Of a stretch of DNA of 64,000 nucleotides, positions 1 to 9,002 are shown piece by piece. A program made the translations under genes and the position numbers. This DNA comes from Paracoccaceae bacterium (GTDB lineage: Bacteria; Pseudomonadota; Alphaproteobacteria; Rhodobacterales; Rhodobacteraceae), in assembly GCA_002708925.1 (NCBI GenBank), contig PAPN01000053.1, positions 62,001-126,000 on the forward strand, in the 5' to 3' direction. The notes beneath the pieces were generated by a model. That model had not been told where the DNA came from and did not search any database. It saw only the letters and a list, made by a program, of their open reading frames with translations. Each line of letters starts with the position of its first letter. The stretch's first letter is position 1.

Positions 1-597
1 GGGGCATTGGGCAATTCGCTGATGGTCACGGTGGCCTCGACCAGTCTGGGTGTGGGGCTGGCGCTGACCATCGCAACGGCGGCGGTGCGGGTTGGCTGGG
101 CGGATGTGCTGGGAATGATGGGCTTTGCGGCATCGCCTTTGGTTCTGGGCACCGGGCTGTTTTTGATCATCACCCCGTGGGCCAGCCCCTCGGCGCTGGC
201 TTTTGTGGTGACGGCACTGGTGAATGCGGTGATGGTGCTGCCTTTTGCGCTGCGCGTCCTGAGCCCGGCCTTGCAGAGCATCGAGCACGATTTCGGCAAT
301 CTGGCTGACAGTCTGGATATGCGTGGCTGGGCGCGGTTCCGGTTTCTGATCCTGCCGCGCGTGCGCCGGTCCATCGGGTTTGCGGCGGGGCTGGCGGCGG
401 CGATGTCGATGGGGGATCTGGGGGTGATTGCCCTGTTTGCGGATCCGACGCAGGCGACTTTGCCCTTGCAGATGTACCGGCTGATGGGCGCCTATCAGAT
501 GGAGGCAGCGGCTGGCGCGGCGCTTTTGTTGCTGGCGGCCAGCCTGTCGCTGTTCTGGATCATGGATCAGGGAGGACGCGGAAATGCTGAAGCTTGA
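1..597 (+). CDS. thiP: Thiamine ABC transporter permease ThiP, C-terminal part
   Basis: The reading frame is open from base 1, so the gene begins outside the window and only about the last 198 residues are present. It is a hydrophobic inner-membrane permease with several transmembrane stretches. The cytoplasmic coupling (EAA) loop is visible near residues 98-120, with the pattern LADSLDMRGWARFRFLILP, which in this family docks on the ATPase. The stop lies inside thiQ (14-bp overlap), so the two are translated together. ThiP is known to move thiamine or thiamine phosphates delivered by the periplasmic protein ThiB. ThiB is expected upstream but is not visible here. The name rests mostly on the thiQ partner; without it this could only be called an ABC permease. 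Confidence 0.85.
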   Translation, partial: GALGNSLMVTVASTSLGVGLALTIATAAVRVGWADVLGMMGFAASPLVLGTGLFLIITPWASPSALAFVVTALVNAVMVLPFALRVLSPALQSIEHDFGNLADSLDMRGWARFRFLILPRVRRSIGFAAGLAAAMSMGDLGVIALFADPTQATLPLQMYRLMGAYQMEAAAGAALLLLAASLSLFWIMDQGGRGNAEA

Positions 598-1276
598 AGG
601 GATCGTCGTTGAGCATGACGGGTTCCAGCTGTGGGCAGACATGGAGGTGCCCGACGGGGCCCGCGTGGCTGTGATCGGGCCGTCAGGCGCTGGGAAATCC
701 ACGCTGCTGAACGTGATCGCCGGGTTTCAGGCGGCCTCTGCGGGGCGTATTTTTCTGGCTGGGCAGGAGGTGACGAAAGTGCCTCCGGGGCGGCGGCCTC
801 TGTCGGTGTTGTTTCAGGATAACAACCTGTTCCCGCATCTGACGGCGGCGCAGAATGTGGGGCTGGGGCTGCGGCCTGACCTGCGCCTGACCGCGGCGCA
901 GAAGACGCAAGTGCATCAGGCGCTGCAGCGCGTTGGCCTGCAAGGGCTTGAGGCGCGCAAACCGGCGCAATTGTCCGGAGGACAGCAAAGCCGCGTCGCG
1001 TTGGCGCGGGTGCTGGTGCAGGATCGGCCTCTGGTGCTGCTGGACGAGCCGTTTTCCGCCCTGGGCCCCGCGATGAAGGCCGAAATGCTGGATCTGCTAC
1101 AACAGCTTTTGGGGGAAACCGGCGCGACTTTGTTGTTGGTGACCCATGACCCCGAGGATGCCAAGCGTATCGCGCCTCAGACAATTCTGGTGGCCGATGG
1201 TGCGGCGCAGGGGCCGCTGGACACACAGCAGACCTTTGCTGATCCACCAAAAGCGCTGCGGGATTACCTGGGTTAG
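584..1276 (+). CDS. thiQ: Thiamine ABC transporter ATP-binding protein ThiQ
   Basis: A 230-residue ABC ATPase that powers thiamine import on the cytoplasmic side of the membrane. All nucleotide-binding motifs are present in order: Walker [10 protein letters not shown] near residue 31, Q-loop at [10 protein letters not shown], signature LSGGQQ, Walker [12 protein letters not shown] and the switch histidine in LVTHD. The short length and the [16 protein letters not shown] segment are typical of ThiQ rather than of sugar or amino-acid importers. The start overlaps the end of thiP by 14 bp. Its stop overlaps the stop of the convergent Trm112 gene by four bases. No TPP riboswitch is visible because the start of the operon is outside the window. 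Confidence 0.9.
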   Translation: MLKLEGIVVEHDGFQLWADMEVPDGARVAVIGPSGAGKSTLLNVIAGFQAASAGRIFLAGQEVTKVPPGRRPLSVLFQDNNLFPHLTAAQNVGLGLRPDLRLTAAQKTQVHQALQRVGLQGLEARKPAQLSGGQQSRVALARVLVQDRPLVLLDEPFSALGPAMKAEMLDLLQQLLGETGATLLLVTHDPEDAKRIAPQTILVADGAAQGPLDTQQTFADPPKALRDYLG

Positions 1277-1455
1277 TCCAACGTCCGGGCTTCATCCACC
1301 AGCATCACCGGGATGCCATTGCGGATGGGAAAGGCCAGTTTGGCGGATTTGCTGATCAGTTCCTGGGCGTCGGCGTCATAGTCCAGCGGGCCCTGTGTCA
1401 GCGGGCAGATCAGCGCCTCAAGCATACGGCGGTCAAAGGCAGGTGTGTCGGTCAT
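1273..1455 (-). CDS. Trm112 family protein
   Basis: A 60-residue protein of the Trm112/YcaR family, small zinc-ribbon-like proteins that in other organisms activate methyltransferases. The family pattern is clear: [17 protein letters not shown] near the start, then [17 protein letters not shown] at the end. The usual second cysteine pair is degenerate, with a single Cys in ICPLT, as in many bacterial members. The start chosen (ATG at 1455) overlaps the stop of the LON-domain gene in an ATGA arrangement, which argues against a longer reading from 1530. It is the last gene of a three-gene minus-strand operon with the LON and thioredoxin genes. Its role here is inferred from family only. Confidence 0.85.
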   Translation of the reverse strand: MTDTPAFDRRMLEALICPLTQGPLDYDADAQELISKSAKLAFPIRNGIPVMLVDEARTLD

Positions 1456-2084
1456 TGTATCGGTTCCTCGGCGTCGCCGCCGCGTAGCGCATATTCGATC
1501 AGGGTGACAAGCGTTTCGCGGCGGGTGCACAGGCAGGGGGCCTCAAGCAGGGCCTGTTTGTCCTCGGGATCCAGATCCAGCAGCATAGACAAAGAGTTGA
1601 TCAGGAATTCGTCATCCGCGCCTTCCAGCGTTTCCCAATCGGTTTCCAGCCCGCGCTGGGTGAAATAGTTGCACAAGGCATTCAGGAACTCGGGCCGGTC
1701 AAAGCGTTCGTCCTGTTCCTCGGGGCCCAGATCGCGGCTGAACCCCTGCCAGGATACCTGACACCGGCGATAGGGGGTGAATCCCTCGATCTCGTTCAGA
1801 ATCCGGAACCGGGAAATGCCGCTGAGCGTGATCATATAGCGCCCATCCTCGGTTTCGGAAAACTGCGAGACCCGCCCCGCGCAGCCGATCTGGTGCAGCC
1901 GCTCTTTGGCGCCGCAGGGCTGAACCATCCCGATCAGCCGCCCCGGCGTTTTCAGCGCGTCATCCAGCATTGCCAGATAGCGGGGCTCGAAGATATGCAG
2001 CGGCAGGCGCGCGCGGGGCAGCAGCAGCGCCCCGGTCAACGGAAAGACCGGCAGGATATCAGGAAGGTCGAATTTCAGTGCCAT
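1452..2084 (-). CDS. LON peptidase substrate-binding domain protein
   Basis: A 210-residue protein consisting of a stand-alone N-terminal LON domain, without the AAA ATPase or protease domain of the Lon protease. Recognisable landmarks are [23 protein letters not shown] close to the start, the [10 protein letters not shown] helix and the [10 protein letters not shown] strand. The start at 2084 (MALKFDLPD) was chosen over an upstream ATG because it sits just before the conserved domain. The function of free-standing LON domains is not established; substrate recognition is the usual guess. It lies 28 bp downstream of the thioredoxin gene and overlaps the Trm112 gene by four bases, a gene order common in Rhodobacteraceae. 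Confidence 0.88.
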   Translation of the reverse strand: MALKFDLPDILPVFPLTGALLLPRARLPLHIFEPRYLAMLDDALKTPGRLIGMVQPCGAKERLHQIGCAGRVSQFSETEDGRYMITLSGISRFRILNEIEGFTPYRRCQVSWQGFSRDLGPEEQDERFDRPEFLNALCNYFTQRGLETDWETLEGADDEFLINSLSMLLDLDPEDKQALLEAPCLCTRRETLVTLIEYALRGGDAEEPIQ

Positions 2085-2112
2085 GGTGCACGAAGGTAGC
2101 CCGCAAAGGCCA

Positions 2113-3039
2113 TCAGGCAAATATCATCGAGCTAAGTTTGCGACGGCCGTTCAAAACAATGGGGTCATTGGGTTTCAATGCCTCGAAAATCGTGAACAGC
2201 TGGGCCTTGGCGGCACCGTCATTCCACTCGCGATCCCGGCGGAACAGTTCCAGCAGCTGGTCCACGGCGTCCTCGATCTGGCCGTTCGCGTGCAGCGCCT
2301 GCGCCAGATCAAGCCGCGCCTGATGGTTGGCCGGGTCCGCCTCTAGCGCGGTGCGCAGCTCATCCAGAGGGCCGGAATTTGCGGCCTGGCGGGCCAGTTC
2401 CAGTTGCGCGCGGGCGGCCTCGATCGGGGCTGAGGTGGCCAGGGTGGCGGGCACGCCGTTCAGGGCAACCTCGGCCTGGTCCAGTTCACCCGCAGCCAGA
2501 TGGCACCGGATCAGCCCGGCAAAGGCTTCGGCGTTTTCGGCGTCTTCTTGCAGAACGGCCGCGAAGACCTGAGCGGCATCGTCCAGCGCGCCCTCGGTCA
2601 GCATTTCCTCGGCTGCGGCCAGCGCATCGTCCAGCCCACCGCTGGCATCGCCGCCGGCCGCTTCGATTGCGCGTTTGATGAAAGCGTCAATCTCGGATGT
2701 GGGAACGGCGCCCTGGAACATATCGGTGGGCCGGCCTTTGACAAAGGCAACGACGGTGGGAATGGATTGCAGCGGCAGCCCCTGTTGGGCCAGAGCCTGC
2801 GCCAGCCGCTGGTTCTGATCCACGTCGATCTTGGCCATTTTCACAGCGCCCTTGGCGCGGGTCACCGCGTCCTCCAGCATCGGGCCCAGCGTTTTGCACG
2901 GCCCGCACCAGGTGGCCCAGAAATCCACGATCACCGGCACCTCATTCGAGGCCTCGACAACATCGACCATGAAGTTCTCTTCGGTGACGTCCTTGATCAG
3001 ATCGCCCGCAGGGGCAGCGTTTTGTCCAAGTTCCAGCAT
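2113..3039 (-). CDS. ybbN: Thioredoxin-domain protein with TPR-like tail (YbbN/CnoX-like)
   Basis: A 308-residue cytoplasmic protein with an N-terminal thioredoxin fold and an alpha-helical C-terminal half built of tetratricopeptide-like repeats. The redox motif WCGPC is intact at residues 44-48 (Cys45 and Cys48), followed by the cis-proline loop QSIPTVVAF. From about residue 130 the sequence is alanine-rich helices (ALAAAEEMLTEGALDDAAQVF and similar), the layout of YbbN/CnoX, which in E. coli acts as a holdase partner of the chaperonin. E. coli YbbN lacks the CxxC pair, so this member may retain oxidoreductase activity. It is first in the operon with the LON and Trm112 genes. Confidence 0.88.
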   Translation of the reverse strand: MLELGQNAAPAGDLIKDVTEENFMVDVVEASNEVPVIVDFWATWCGPCKTLGPMLEDAVTRAKGAVKMAKIDVDQNQRLAQALAQQGLPLQSIPTVVAFVKGRPTDMFQGAVPTSEIDAFIKRAIEAAGGDASGGLDDALAAAEEMLTEGALDDAAQVFAAVLQEDAENAEAFAGLIRCHLAAGELDQAEVALNGVPATLATSAPIEAARAQLELARQAANSGPLDELRTALEADPANHQARLDLAQALHANGQIEDAVDQLLELFRRDREWNDGAAKAQLFTIFEALKPNDPIVLNGRRKLSSMIFA

Positions 3040-3104
3040 GTCAGATCGTCCTTACGGATTGCGTTGCGTCATATATGAGGCCTGCACGGGCCGGGAACAA
3101 CCCG

Positions 3105-4331
3105 TCAATCTTTGTCTTTGCTGATATGCAGGCGAACAGTTTGTGCCCCAAAAGTCAGGCCTGCCAATCCCGTAGTGGCAACGATGTTCAGACCTGGGAT
3201 CAATGACAACAGGCCGCCAACGGCCGAGATCAGTCCGATCTTGTAGAGGCCCCCATAGGTGCCGTGGTCGTGGTCCAGATATTTGATGCACCTGTCAGTC
3301 AGTTTCGCCAGTTGAAGGAGCCTGTCTTTCAGCCCCTTGGCCTCGGCCTCAGTCAGGGGGCGGTTGTGATTTTCTGGCAGTTCATCCTGCAAGGCGATCA
3401 ACTCGGCCTCCATCACGTTCAGAAAGCTGGCCTTGGCATCGTATTCGGCCTTGGCGTCTTCGCCATTGGGGATGGGGATCAGCTTGTGTACCGCCTGTTC
3501 TTGCTGAACCAGCACCATGAGATGTTCGAGGCGGGACGAGAATTCCGGGCGATCGTCTTGGAACTGCGCGCGGAGTTGCGCGGCAGAGATGGCGTTCGCT
3601 GCTGAGGTAACCGATTGGCCAGTTGATGACGGAGATTTGGTGTTCTTGGGCGGCTTCCAGTTTTCCAGGTAGTCAAACAGGGTCTGGGCGCGTTCTTCTG
3701 GGTCTCTGATCTTTGCAATCCGTGCGATTTCTGGGTCTTGGCGCGCTGCTCGACAGCCTCGAAATCGCAAGCCCTCCTCTCCTGGAGCAGCGGCGAGTAG
3801 TGAGAGATGGCGAAGTGGACGCAGGTTTTCCACATCAGTGGCCTCAATACTCAGGTTTCTTATACGTTTCAGTCTCTTGAGGGGTGAAATGTCAGCTACT
3901 TTCGTATCGAAAAGCTGAAGTCGCCACAAAGATGTAAGATCGGACAGCGGTGACAAATCGCTAACAGGTTCATAGAATAGCTCTAATACGTTTAGATTTT
4001 TAAGAGCTTCCAATGCGGAAAGGTTCGACACTCGCGTAGCGCCGAGTTTTAGATGATGCAGCGAAGTCAGTTTCGCCAAAGGTGAAATATCTTCTAATGA
4101 TTTGAGGCAGTAAAGTGACAGATTTGTCAGATTTTTCAGCCCGGTCAGCGGAGTAAGATCCTCCAAGTGATTAAAAGATATATCGAGATGGCGTAAGCTG
4201 TGTGCCTCAACTATGTTCGGCGGCAAACAGGACATTTTTCGATGGCTAAGATCCAGATGCTGCCATTCATGCTTGATGGCCTCTTCTACTAAGCGTTCGT
4301 TTGCGGCATCGGTTCCGTTGAAGTCACTCAT
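3105..4331 (-). CDS. Leucine-rich-repeat protein with hydrophobic C-terminus
   Basis: A 408-residue protein of unknown function. Residues about 25-185 form seven or more leucine-rich repeats of the 22-residue bacterial type, for example LRHLDISFNHLEDLTPLTGL, LTNLSLYCLKSLEDISPL and LHHLKLGATRVSNLSAL. A charged, partly helical middle region follows. The C-terminus (about 355-398) is glycine-rich and hydrophobic (GLISAVGGLLSLIPGLNIVATTGLAG), suggesting a membrane hairpin. The start at 4331 (MSDFNG) is chosen; an in-frame ATG at 4379 would add 16 residues with no support. The repeat-coding part (roughly 3840-4320) is clearly AT-richer than the genes on either side, a sign of acquisition. No partner gene is adjacent. 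Confidence 0.7.
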   Translation of the reverse strand: MSDFNGTDAANERLVEEAIKHEWQHLDLSHRKMSCLPPNIVEAHSLRHLDISFNHLEDLTPLTGLKNLTNLSLYCLKSLEDISPLAKLTSLHHLKLGATRVSNLSALEALKNLNVLELFYEPVSDLSPLSDLTSLWRLQLFDTKVADISPLKRLKRIRNLSIEATDVENLRPLRHLSLLAAAPGEEGLRFRGCRAARQDPEIARIAKIRDPEERAQTLFDYLENWKPPKNTKSPSSTGQSVTSAANAISAAQLRAQFQDDRPEFSSRLEHLMVLVQQEQAVHKLIPIPNGEDAKAEYDAKASFLNVMEAELIALQDELPENHNRPLTEAEAKGLKDRLLQLAKLTDRCIKYLDHDHGTYGGLYKIGLISAVGGLLSLIPGLNIVATTGLAGLTFGAQTVRLHISKDKD

Positions 4332-4397
4332 TACTCTCGCCTCTGGTTGAGGGAAGAATAGTGAGGCGAGGTCGGCCACGCAACGATGGGCGAAGAC

Positions 4398-5186
4398 TTA
4401 CAGATCGAACGTGGCAAACACCGGCGCGTGGTCCGAGGGTTTTTCCCAGCCGCGGGCGTCGCGCAGCACCCGGCTGCCGTGGGCGGCGTTGGAGATGTCG
4501 GGGGTGGCCCAGATGTGATCCAGACGGCGGCCCTTGTCGGCGGCGTCCCAGTCCTTGGCGCGGTAGGACCACCACGAATACAGCTGCCCGGCGGGGATGT
4601 CCTGGCGGGTGATGTCCACCCATTTGCCGGCCTCCATCACGTCGGTCAGGTGGTTCACCTCAATGGGCGTGTGAGACACGATTTTCAGCAGTTGTTTGTG
4701 GTTCCAGACGTCATCTTCGCGCGGGGCGATGTTCAGGTCGCCCACCAGGATGGATTTTTCCGGGGCGCCCGAATGGAACCAGTCGCGCATCTCGGTCAGG
4801 TAGTCCAGTTTCTGGCCGAATTTTTCATTGATTTCACGGTCGGGTTTGTCGCCGCCGGCGGGGACATAGAAATTGTGGATCGTCACTCCGTTTTCCAGCC
4901 GTCCGGCCACGTGGCGCGCATGGCCCAGGCTGGCGAAATCCTGATCCCCGGCATCCTCGATCGGCAGTTTGGACAGGATCGCGACGCCGTTGTATCCCTT
5001 CTGCCCGCGCGCCACCATGTGGGTGTAGCCAAGCGCGTGGAACCGTTCGAGCGGGATTTTTTCCACCGGGCTTTTGCATTCCTGAAGGCACAGGACATCG
5101 GGCATTTCCTGCTCCATCAGCTGGCAGACGATGGGCTCGCGCAGGCGGACCGAGTTGATGTTCCAGGTGGCAAGCGTGAAGGGCAT
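4398..5186 (-). CDS. xthA: Exodeoxyribonuclease III (AP endonuclease)
   Basis: A 262-residue DNA-repair enzyme that cleaves abasic sites and degrades 3' ends, of the Exo III/endonuclease-exonuclease-phosphatase family. The motifs are complete: TWNINSVRLR at the start (catalytic Asn7 region), CLQECK with the metal-binding Glu, YNGVAIL, the GDLNIAP loop with Asp and Asn, RRLDHIW and the terminal SDHAPV with the catalytic His. The length matches the family. It is encoded alone between the LRR gene and a terminator that belongs to the upstream response regulator gene. The ATG at 5186 is preceded by GGAGACC, a good ribosome-binding site. Confidence 0.95.
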   Translation of the reverse strand: MPFTLATWNINSVRLREPIVCQLMEQEMPDVLCLQECKSPVEKIPLERFHALGYTHMVARGQKGYNGVAILSKLPIEDAGDQDFASLGHARHVAGRLENGVTIHNFYVPAGGDKPDREINEKFGQKLDYLTEMRDWFHSGAPEKSILVGDLNIAPREDDVWNHKQLLKIVSHTPIEVNHLTDVMEAGKWVDITRQDIPAGQLYSWWSYRAKDWDAADKGRRLDHIWATPDISNAAHGSRVLRDARGWEKPSDHAPVFATFDL

Positions 5187-5268
5187 GGGGGTCTCCTGAG
5201 TTCGCGATTGCGGGCAGGGTAGAACAGTGCGCGGGCAGGGGAAAGGCCGCGTCGCGTGGAATTCCGCA

Positions 5269-5299
5269 CAAAAAAAAGACCCGGGCGAAAACCCGGGTC
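5269..5299 (-). terminator. Rho-independent terminator downstream of the response regulator
   Basis: A perfect 8-bp stem, GACCCGGG at 5278-5285 and CCCGGGTC at 5292-5299, with a six-base loop. On the minus strand it is followed by a run of T (the A-run at 5270-5277). It lies about 110 bp beyond the stop of the response regulator gene and ahead of xthA, so it should separate the two transcripts. Confidence 0.88.
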
Positions 5300-5408
5300 A
5301 GTCCAACAGGGAGGTGCATATGATCACCCGCATATGCGACGGGATGCATGATTGATAGCCAAAGCCCAGGCGTGCCTCTTTGATCTGGCTCAACCTCAGG
5401 CTTTGTCG

Positions 5409-6095
5409 TCAGGCGACCAGCTTATAGCCGCCCGATTCCGTCACCAGCAGCCGCGCATTCGAGGGATCAGGCTCGATCTTCTGGCGCAGGCGGTAGATGT
5501 GGGTTTCCAGCGTGTGGGTGGTGACACCGGCGTTATAGCCCCAGACCTCGTGCAGCAGCACATCGCGCGGGACAACGCCCTCGGTCGAGCGGTACAGGAA
5601 CTTGAGGATATTGGTTTCCTTCTCGGTCAGGCGGATTTTCTTTTCGTCCTCGGTGACCAGCAGTTTCATCGACGGGCGGAAACTGTACGGCCCCAGCTGG
5701 AACACGGCGTCCTCGGACTGTTCGTGCTGGCGCAGCTGAGCGCGGATACGGGCCAGCAGGACGGGGAACTTGAACGGTTTGGTCACGTAATCATTCGCGC
5801 CGGCGTCCAGGCCCAGGATGGTATCGGCATCGCTGTCATGGCCGGTCAGCATCAGCACGGGGGCCTTCACGCCCTGTTTGCGCATCAGGCGACACAGCTC
5901 GCGCCCGTCGGTGTCGGGCAGGCCGACGTCCAGAATGATCAGGTCATACAGGCCTTCTTTGGTTTTCTGCATGGCGCCTGTGCCGTCGCCTGCTTCGAAG
6001 ACGTCGAAGTCCTCGGTCATGATCAGCTGTTCGCTTAGCGCCTCGCGCAGATCCTCGTCATCATCGACAAGCAGGATTTTCTTGAGTTGTCCCAT
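5409..6095 (-). CDS. OmpR/PhoB-type response regulator
   Basis: A 228-residue two-component response regulator with an N-terminal receiver and a C-terminal winged-helix DNA-binding domain. In the receiver the acidic pocket DDDED (11-15), the phosphorylated Asp56 in LIILDVGLPD, Thr84 and Lys106 (VTKPF) are all present. The output domain runs from about 130, with LTEKETNILKFLYRSTEGVV and the recognition helix THTLETHIYRLRQKIE, ending in GGYKLVA. No histidine kinase is next to it, so it is an orphan and its input cannot be read from context. It is transcribed away from ribA across a 160-bp divergent promoter region. Confidence 0.9.
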   Translation of the reverse strand: MGQLKKILLVDDDEDLREALSEQLIMTEDFDVFEAGDGTGAMQKTKEGLYDLIILDVGLPDTDGRELCRLMRKQGVKAPVLMLTGHDSDADTILGLDAGANDYVTKPFKFPVLLARIRAQLRQHEQSEDAVFQLGPYSFRPSMKLLVTEDEKKIRLTEKETNILKFLYRSTEGVVPRDVLLHEVWGYNAGVTTHTLETHIYRLRQKIEPDPSNARLLVTESGGYKLVA

Positions 6096-6255
6096 GTTCG
6101 GACCCTCCTTGGTTCATGCTAAAAACATGAGGTCACGCGATTGTTCCGACAAGTTATGCTGCAAAACTCTCACGGGCTCGTGTGAATCCGCTGCGAAATG
6201 TTTCAAATCGCATGAAAAAGACGTACATGTTCGGGGAAATTGACGGAAAGCCCCC

Positions 6256-7344
6256 ATGAGTTTTGCCCCAGATGTAACAGAAATCCTGGCTCGCGCCCGC
6301 GCCGATCTGCGGATGGGGGTGCCTGTTGTGCTGTCCGGCGCGCCGGGGATGCTGGTGATCGCGGCCGAAACCCTGTCGGCGCAGCGGCTGGCGGATCTGC
6401 GCGCATTGGGTGGCGACCCGGTGCTGGCCATCACCGCCCGCCGCGCCGAAACCCTGAAGGCGCGCTGCTATGACGTGGATCTGGCGCGGGTCATTCTGCC
6501 GCCCGATGCGGGTCTGGGCTGGATTACCGGCGTGGCCGATCCAGCCGATGACCTGATGATGCCGATGAAGGGGCCTTTGTTCACCCAGCGCGGCGGCGAG
6601 GTGCGCCCCCATCGTCTGGCCATCAACCTGGCGAAATCGGCGCTGCTGCTGCCGGCGGTGGTGATGCTGCCCTTGGCCGATCCCGATGCGTTTGCCGCGC
6701 AAAATGCGCTGACGCTGATCCAGACCACGCAGGCCGAGCCTCTTCTGGCGGCCTCGCCCGTTCCGCATCCGGTGGTCAGCGCCCGCCTGCCCGTCGAGGC
6801 GCATGAGCAAGGCCGCCTGCATATCTTCCGCCCCGAGGACGGCGGCGAGGAACATTACGCCTTTGAAATCGGTGCGCCTGCGCGGGACAAACCTGTTCTG
6901 GCGCGTCTGCACTCGGCCTGTTTTACCGGCGATGTGATGGGCAGCCTGAAATGCGATTGCGGCCCGCAACTGCACGCCGCTCTGGATCAGATGGGCACCG
7001 AAGGCGCGGGCGTTCTGCTCTATCTGAATCAGGAAGGGCGCGGCATCGGCCTGGCCAATAAAATGCGCGCCTATTCGCTACAGGATCAGGGGTTCGATAC
7101 GGTCGAGGCAAACCACCGCCTGGGCTTTGAGGATGACGAGCGCGATTTCAAACTGGGGGCGCAGATCCTTAAATCCATGGGATTCAGCGCCGTGCGCCTG
7201 CTGACAAACAACCCCCGCAAGATCGCGATGATGGAAAAGAACGGCATCGCCGTGGCAGACCGCGTTCCGCTAAAGGTGGGCGAGACCCATTTCAATCGCG
7301 GTTACCTAGCCACCAAAGCGGCCAAGTCGGGCCATTTACTCTAG
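6256..7344 (+). CDS. ribA: GTP cyclohydrolase II
   Basis: A 362-residue enzyme that opens GTP to give the first intermediate of riboflavin synthesis. The catalytic domain occupies the C-terminal half. The zinc ligands Cys222, Cys233 and Cys235 appear in HSACFTGDVMGSLKCDCG, followed by YLNQEGRGIGLANK and LLTNNPRKI. The first 180 residues form a separate domain that resembles a degenerate DHBP-synthase-like region. It lacks a clear catalytic DHBP motif, so this is probably not a bifunctional RibBA. The start at 6256 (MSFAPDVTEI) follows a purine stretch GGAAAG. It is divergent from the response regulator. No FMN riboswitch is recognisable in the 160-bp leader. Confidence 0.9.
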   Translation: MSFAPDVTEILARARADLRMGVPVVLSGAPGMLVIAAETLSAQRLADLRALGGDPVLAITARRAETLKARCYDVDLARVILPPDAGLGWITGVADPADDLMMPMKGPLFTQRGGEVRPHRLAINLAKSALLLPAVVMLPLADPDAFAAQNALTLIQTTQAEPLLAASPVPHPVVSARLPVEAHEQGRLHIFRPEDGGEEHYAFEIGAPARDKPVLARLHSACFTGDVMGSLKCDCGPQLHAALDQMGTEGAGVLLYLNQEGRGIGLANKMRAYSLQDQGFDTVEANHRLGFEDDERDFKLGAQILKSMGFSAVRLLTNNPRKIAMMEKNGIAVADRVPLKVGETHFNRGYLATKAAKSGHLL

Positions 7345-7459
7345 GCTCCGGCTGACCCGCTGCACCTGCGCCAGGACATCCACCTACAAACCGCTCGGAT
7401 CACCGTGATCAGCCTGTACCCGATTGCGCCTGGGCGCGCGCCTCGGCAATACTGCGGGC

Positions 7460-7954
7460 ATGAATGCTCACGATCTTGTCCTCACCCCGACCCATATCCG
7501 ATTCCTGAACCGCCGCTTTCCCTGTACCATCGGCCAAGGCGGCCTGACCTCCGACAAATCCGAAGGCGACGGGGCCACCCCCCGCGGCACACACCGTATC
7601 GTAGACATCTTCTACCGCGCTGACCGCCTCACAGCCCCAACCCCCAATGCCAAACCCATCGGCCCCCGCGATCTCTGGTCCGATGCGCCTACCGATCCGG
7701 CCTATAACAGCCGCGTTCAGGCGCCCTATCCGCATAGCCACGAACAGATGCGCCGGGCTGACCCGATGTATGATCTGATCCTCGTGACCGACTGGAACTA
7801 CCCCAACACGACCCCACACAAAGGCTCGGCCATCTTCTTGCACCAATGGCGTCGCCCCGGCCGCCCGACCGCTGGCTGCGTGGCCTTCGCCCGCCCGCAC
7901 CTGCGTTTCATCGCGCAAAACCTGCGGCCACACAGCCGCCTGATCATCCGCTGA
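7460..7954 (+). CDS. L,D-transpeptidase (YkuD) family protein
   Basis: A 164-residue protein with an L,D-transpeptidase catalytic domain, a family that cross-links or anchors peptidoglycan through diaminopimelate. The catalytic motif is present at the end: His128 in IFLHQW and Cys140 in PTAGCVAF. An arginine-rich spacer replaces the more usual sequence between them. The N-terminal TIGQGGLTSDKSEGDGATPRG stretch is typical of the short alphaproteobacterial members (DUF/ErfK-like). No signal peptide is evident with the ATG at 7460; an upstream in-frame ATG at 7424 would not create one either, so the export route is unclear. It is followed directly by the first copy of the dispersed hairpin repeat. 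Confidence 0.82.
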   Translation: MNAHDLVLTPTHIRFLNRRFPCTIGQGGLTSDKSEGDGATPRGTHRIVDIFYRADRLTAPTPNAKPIGPRDLWSDAPTDPAYNSRVQAPYPHSHEQMRRADPMYDLILVTDWNYPNTTPHKGSAIFLHQWRRPGRPTAGCVAFARPHLRFIAQNLRPHSRLIIR

Positions 7955-7958
7955 CCCG

Positions 7959-8014
7959 CTTCTTTGTTCCTCAAATACTCCGGGGGAGGCCGCAAGGCCG
8001 GGGGCAGCGCCCCC
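7959..8014 (+). repeat. Dispersed two-hairpin repeat, copy 1
   Basis: The element starts with CTTCTTTGTTCCTCAAATAC, then CTCCGGGGGA. A hairpin with arms GGCC/GGCC and loop GCAA follows, then a second hairpin GGGGGC-AGC-GCCCCC. It sits between the convergent L,D-transpeptidase and lpxK genes. Related copies lie at 18993 and 28201, also in convergent junctions, so it probably ends transcription from one or both sides. Confidence 0.8.
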
Positions 8015-8021
8015 ATACCCC

Positions 8022-9002
8022 CTAGAACAAAGCCCGCAACGCCCGAGCCAACAAATCCCCCTGATCCACCTGCAACCGGACAGGCAGCGTGATCACTTTT
8101 TGCTGGAAATCACCTGGCAGACGCACCGCATCCTTCTCGGTCGTTACCAGCTGGGCGCGGCGCAGTTTGGCTTCGTTCTCCAGGCGGGTCATCAACGCAG
8201 GGGTCAGGGTCTGATGATCGTCCAGGGCCTCGGCCCGGATCACCTGCGCGCCCAGCCCGCGCAGAGTCCGAAAGAATTTTTCAGGATGGCCGATCCCGGC
8301 AAAGGCCAGAAACGGCGTATCCGTCCAGTCCATCCCGGTTTCCAGAGGGGCCAGGTGGCCGGTCAGATGAGGCAGGCTCAGCCAGTCCCGCCAGGTATCG
8401 GCAAACTCTGCCTGAGCCTGCTCATCCCCGATAGACAGCACCATGTCGGCGCGTTGCAGCCCCTGCCGGACAGGTTCACGCAGGGGGCCCGCAGGCATAC
8501 AGCGCCCATTGCCGAACCCTTTTGCGGCATCCACCACGACGATCGAAAGATCCTTGTGCAAAGTAGGGTTCTGAAACCCGTCATCCATCACGATGACATC
8601 CGCGCCCTTCTGTTCGGCCAGACGGGCCCCGGCGGCGCGGTCCTTGGCGACGATGACCGGCCCGAAGGCGGCCATCAGCAGGGGCTCGTCTCCGACATCA
8701 TCGGCGTGGTGCTGGCGCGGGTCTACCTCGATCGGTCCCTCCAGACGCCCGCCATACCCGCGTGACACGACACAAGCCACCACCCCCATGGCCTGTAACC
8801 GCTGGACGATTTCGATGGTGGTGGGGGTTTTGCCCGTGCCGCCAGCATTCAGATTGCCCACGCAGATCACCGGAATTTTCGCGCGGTAAGGGGTGCCCTT
8901 GGCCAATCTGCGGCGTGTCAGAGCCGCATAGAGCGCGCCCAAAGGTGCCAGCAGAACCGCTTGCCATGCAGCAGGGCGATACCAGAATCGAGGGGGTTGC
9001 AT
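8022..9002 (-). CDS. lpxK: Tetraacyldisaccharide 4'-kinase
   Basis: A 326-residue inner-membrane kinase that phosphorylates the 4' position of the lipid A disaccharide. The N-terminus has the membrane-associated helix ([14 protein letters not shown]). The P-loop [12 protein letters not shown] lies at residues 49-60, and the LpxK motif [12 protein letters not shown] follows, with DDGFQNP containing the catalytic Asp pair. The true start is the ATG at 9002, whose first bases overlap the waaA stop (ATGA); the frame stays open upstream inside waaA but has no meaning there. It is the last gene of the lipid A/Kdo operon. Confidence 0.93.
   Translation of the reverse strand: MQPPRFWYRPAAWQAVLLAPLGALYAALTRRRLAKGTPYRAKIPVICVGNLNAGGTGKTPTTIEIVQRLQAMGVVACVVSRGYGGRLEGPIEVDPRQHHADDVGDEPLLMAAFGPVIVAKDRAAGARLAEQKGADVIVMDDGFQNPTLHKDLSIVVVDAAKGFGNGRCMPAGPLREPVRQGLQRADMVLSIGDEQAQAEFADTWRDWLSLPHLTGHLAPLETGMDWTDTPFLAFAGIGHPEKFFRTLRGLGAQVIRAEALDDHQTLTPALMTRLENEAKLRRAQLVTTEKDAVRLPGDFQQKVITLPVRLQVDQGDLLARALRALF

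Noticed and set aside
567-1295. A proline/arginine-rich open frame opposite thiQ
   Set aside because: Low-complexity antisense of a real ATPase gene.
5316-5337. Inverted repeat GCATATG/CATATGC after the response regulator gene
   Set aside because: Short, AT-rich arms that are themselves near-palindromes; the terminator 30 bases further on explains the transcript end better.
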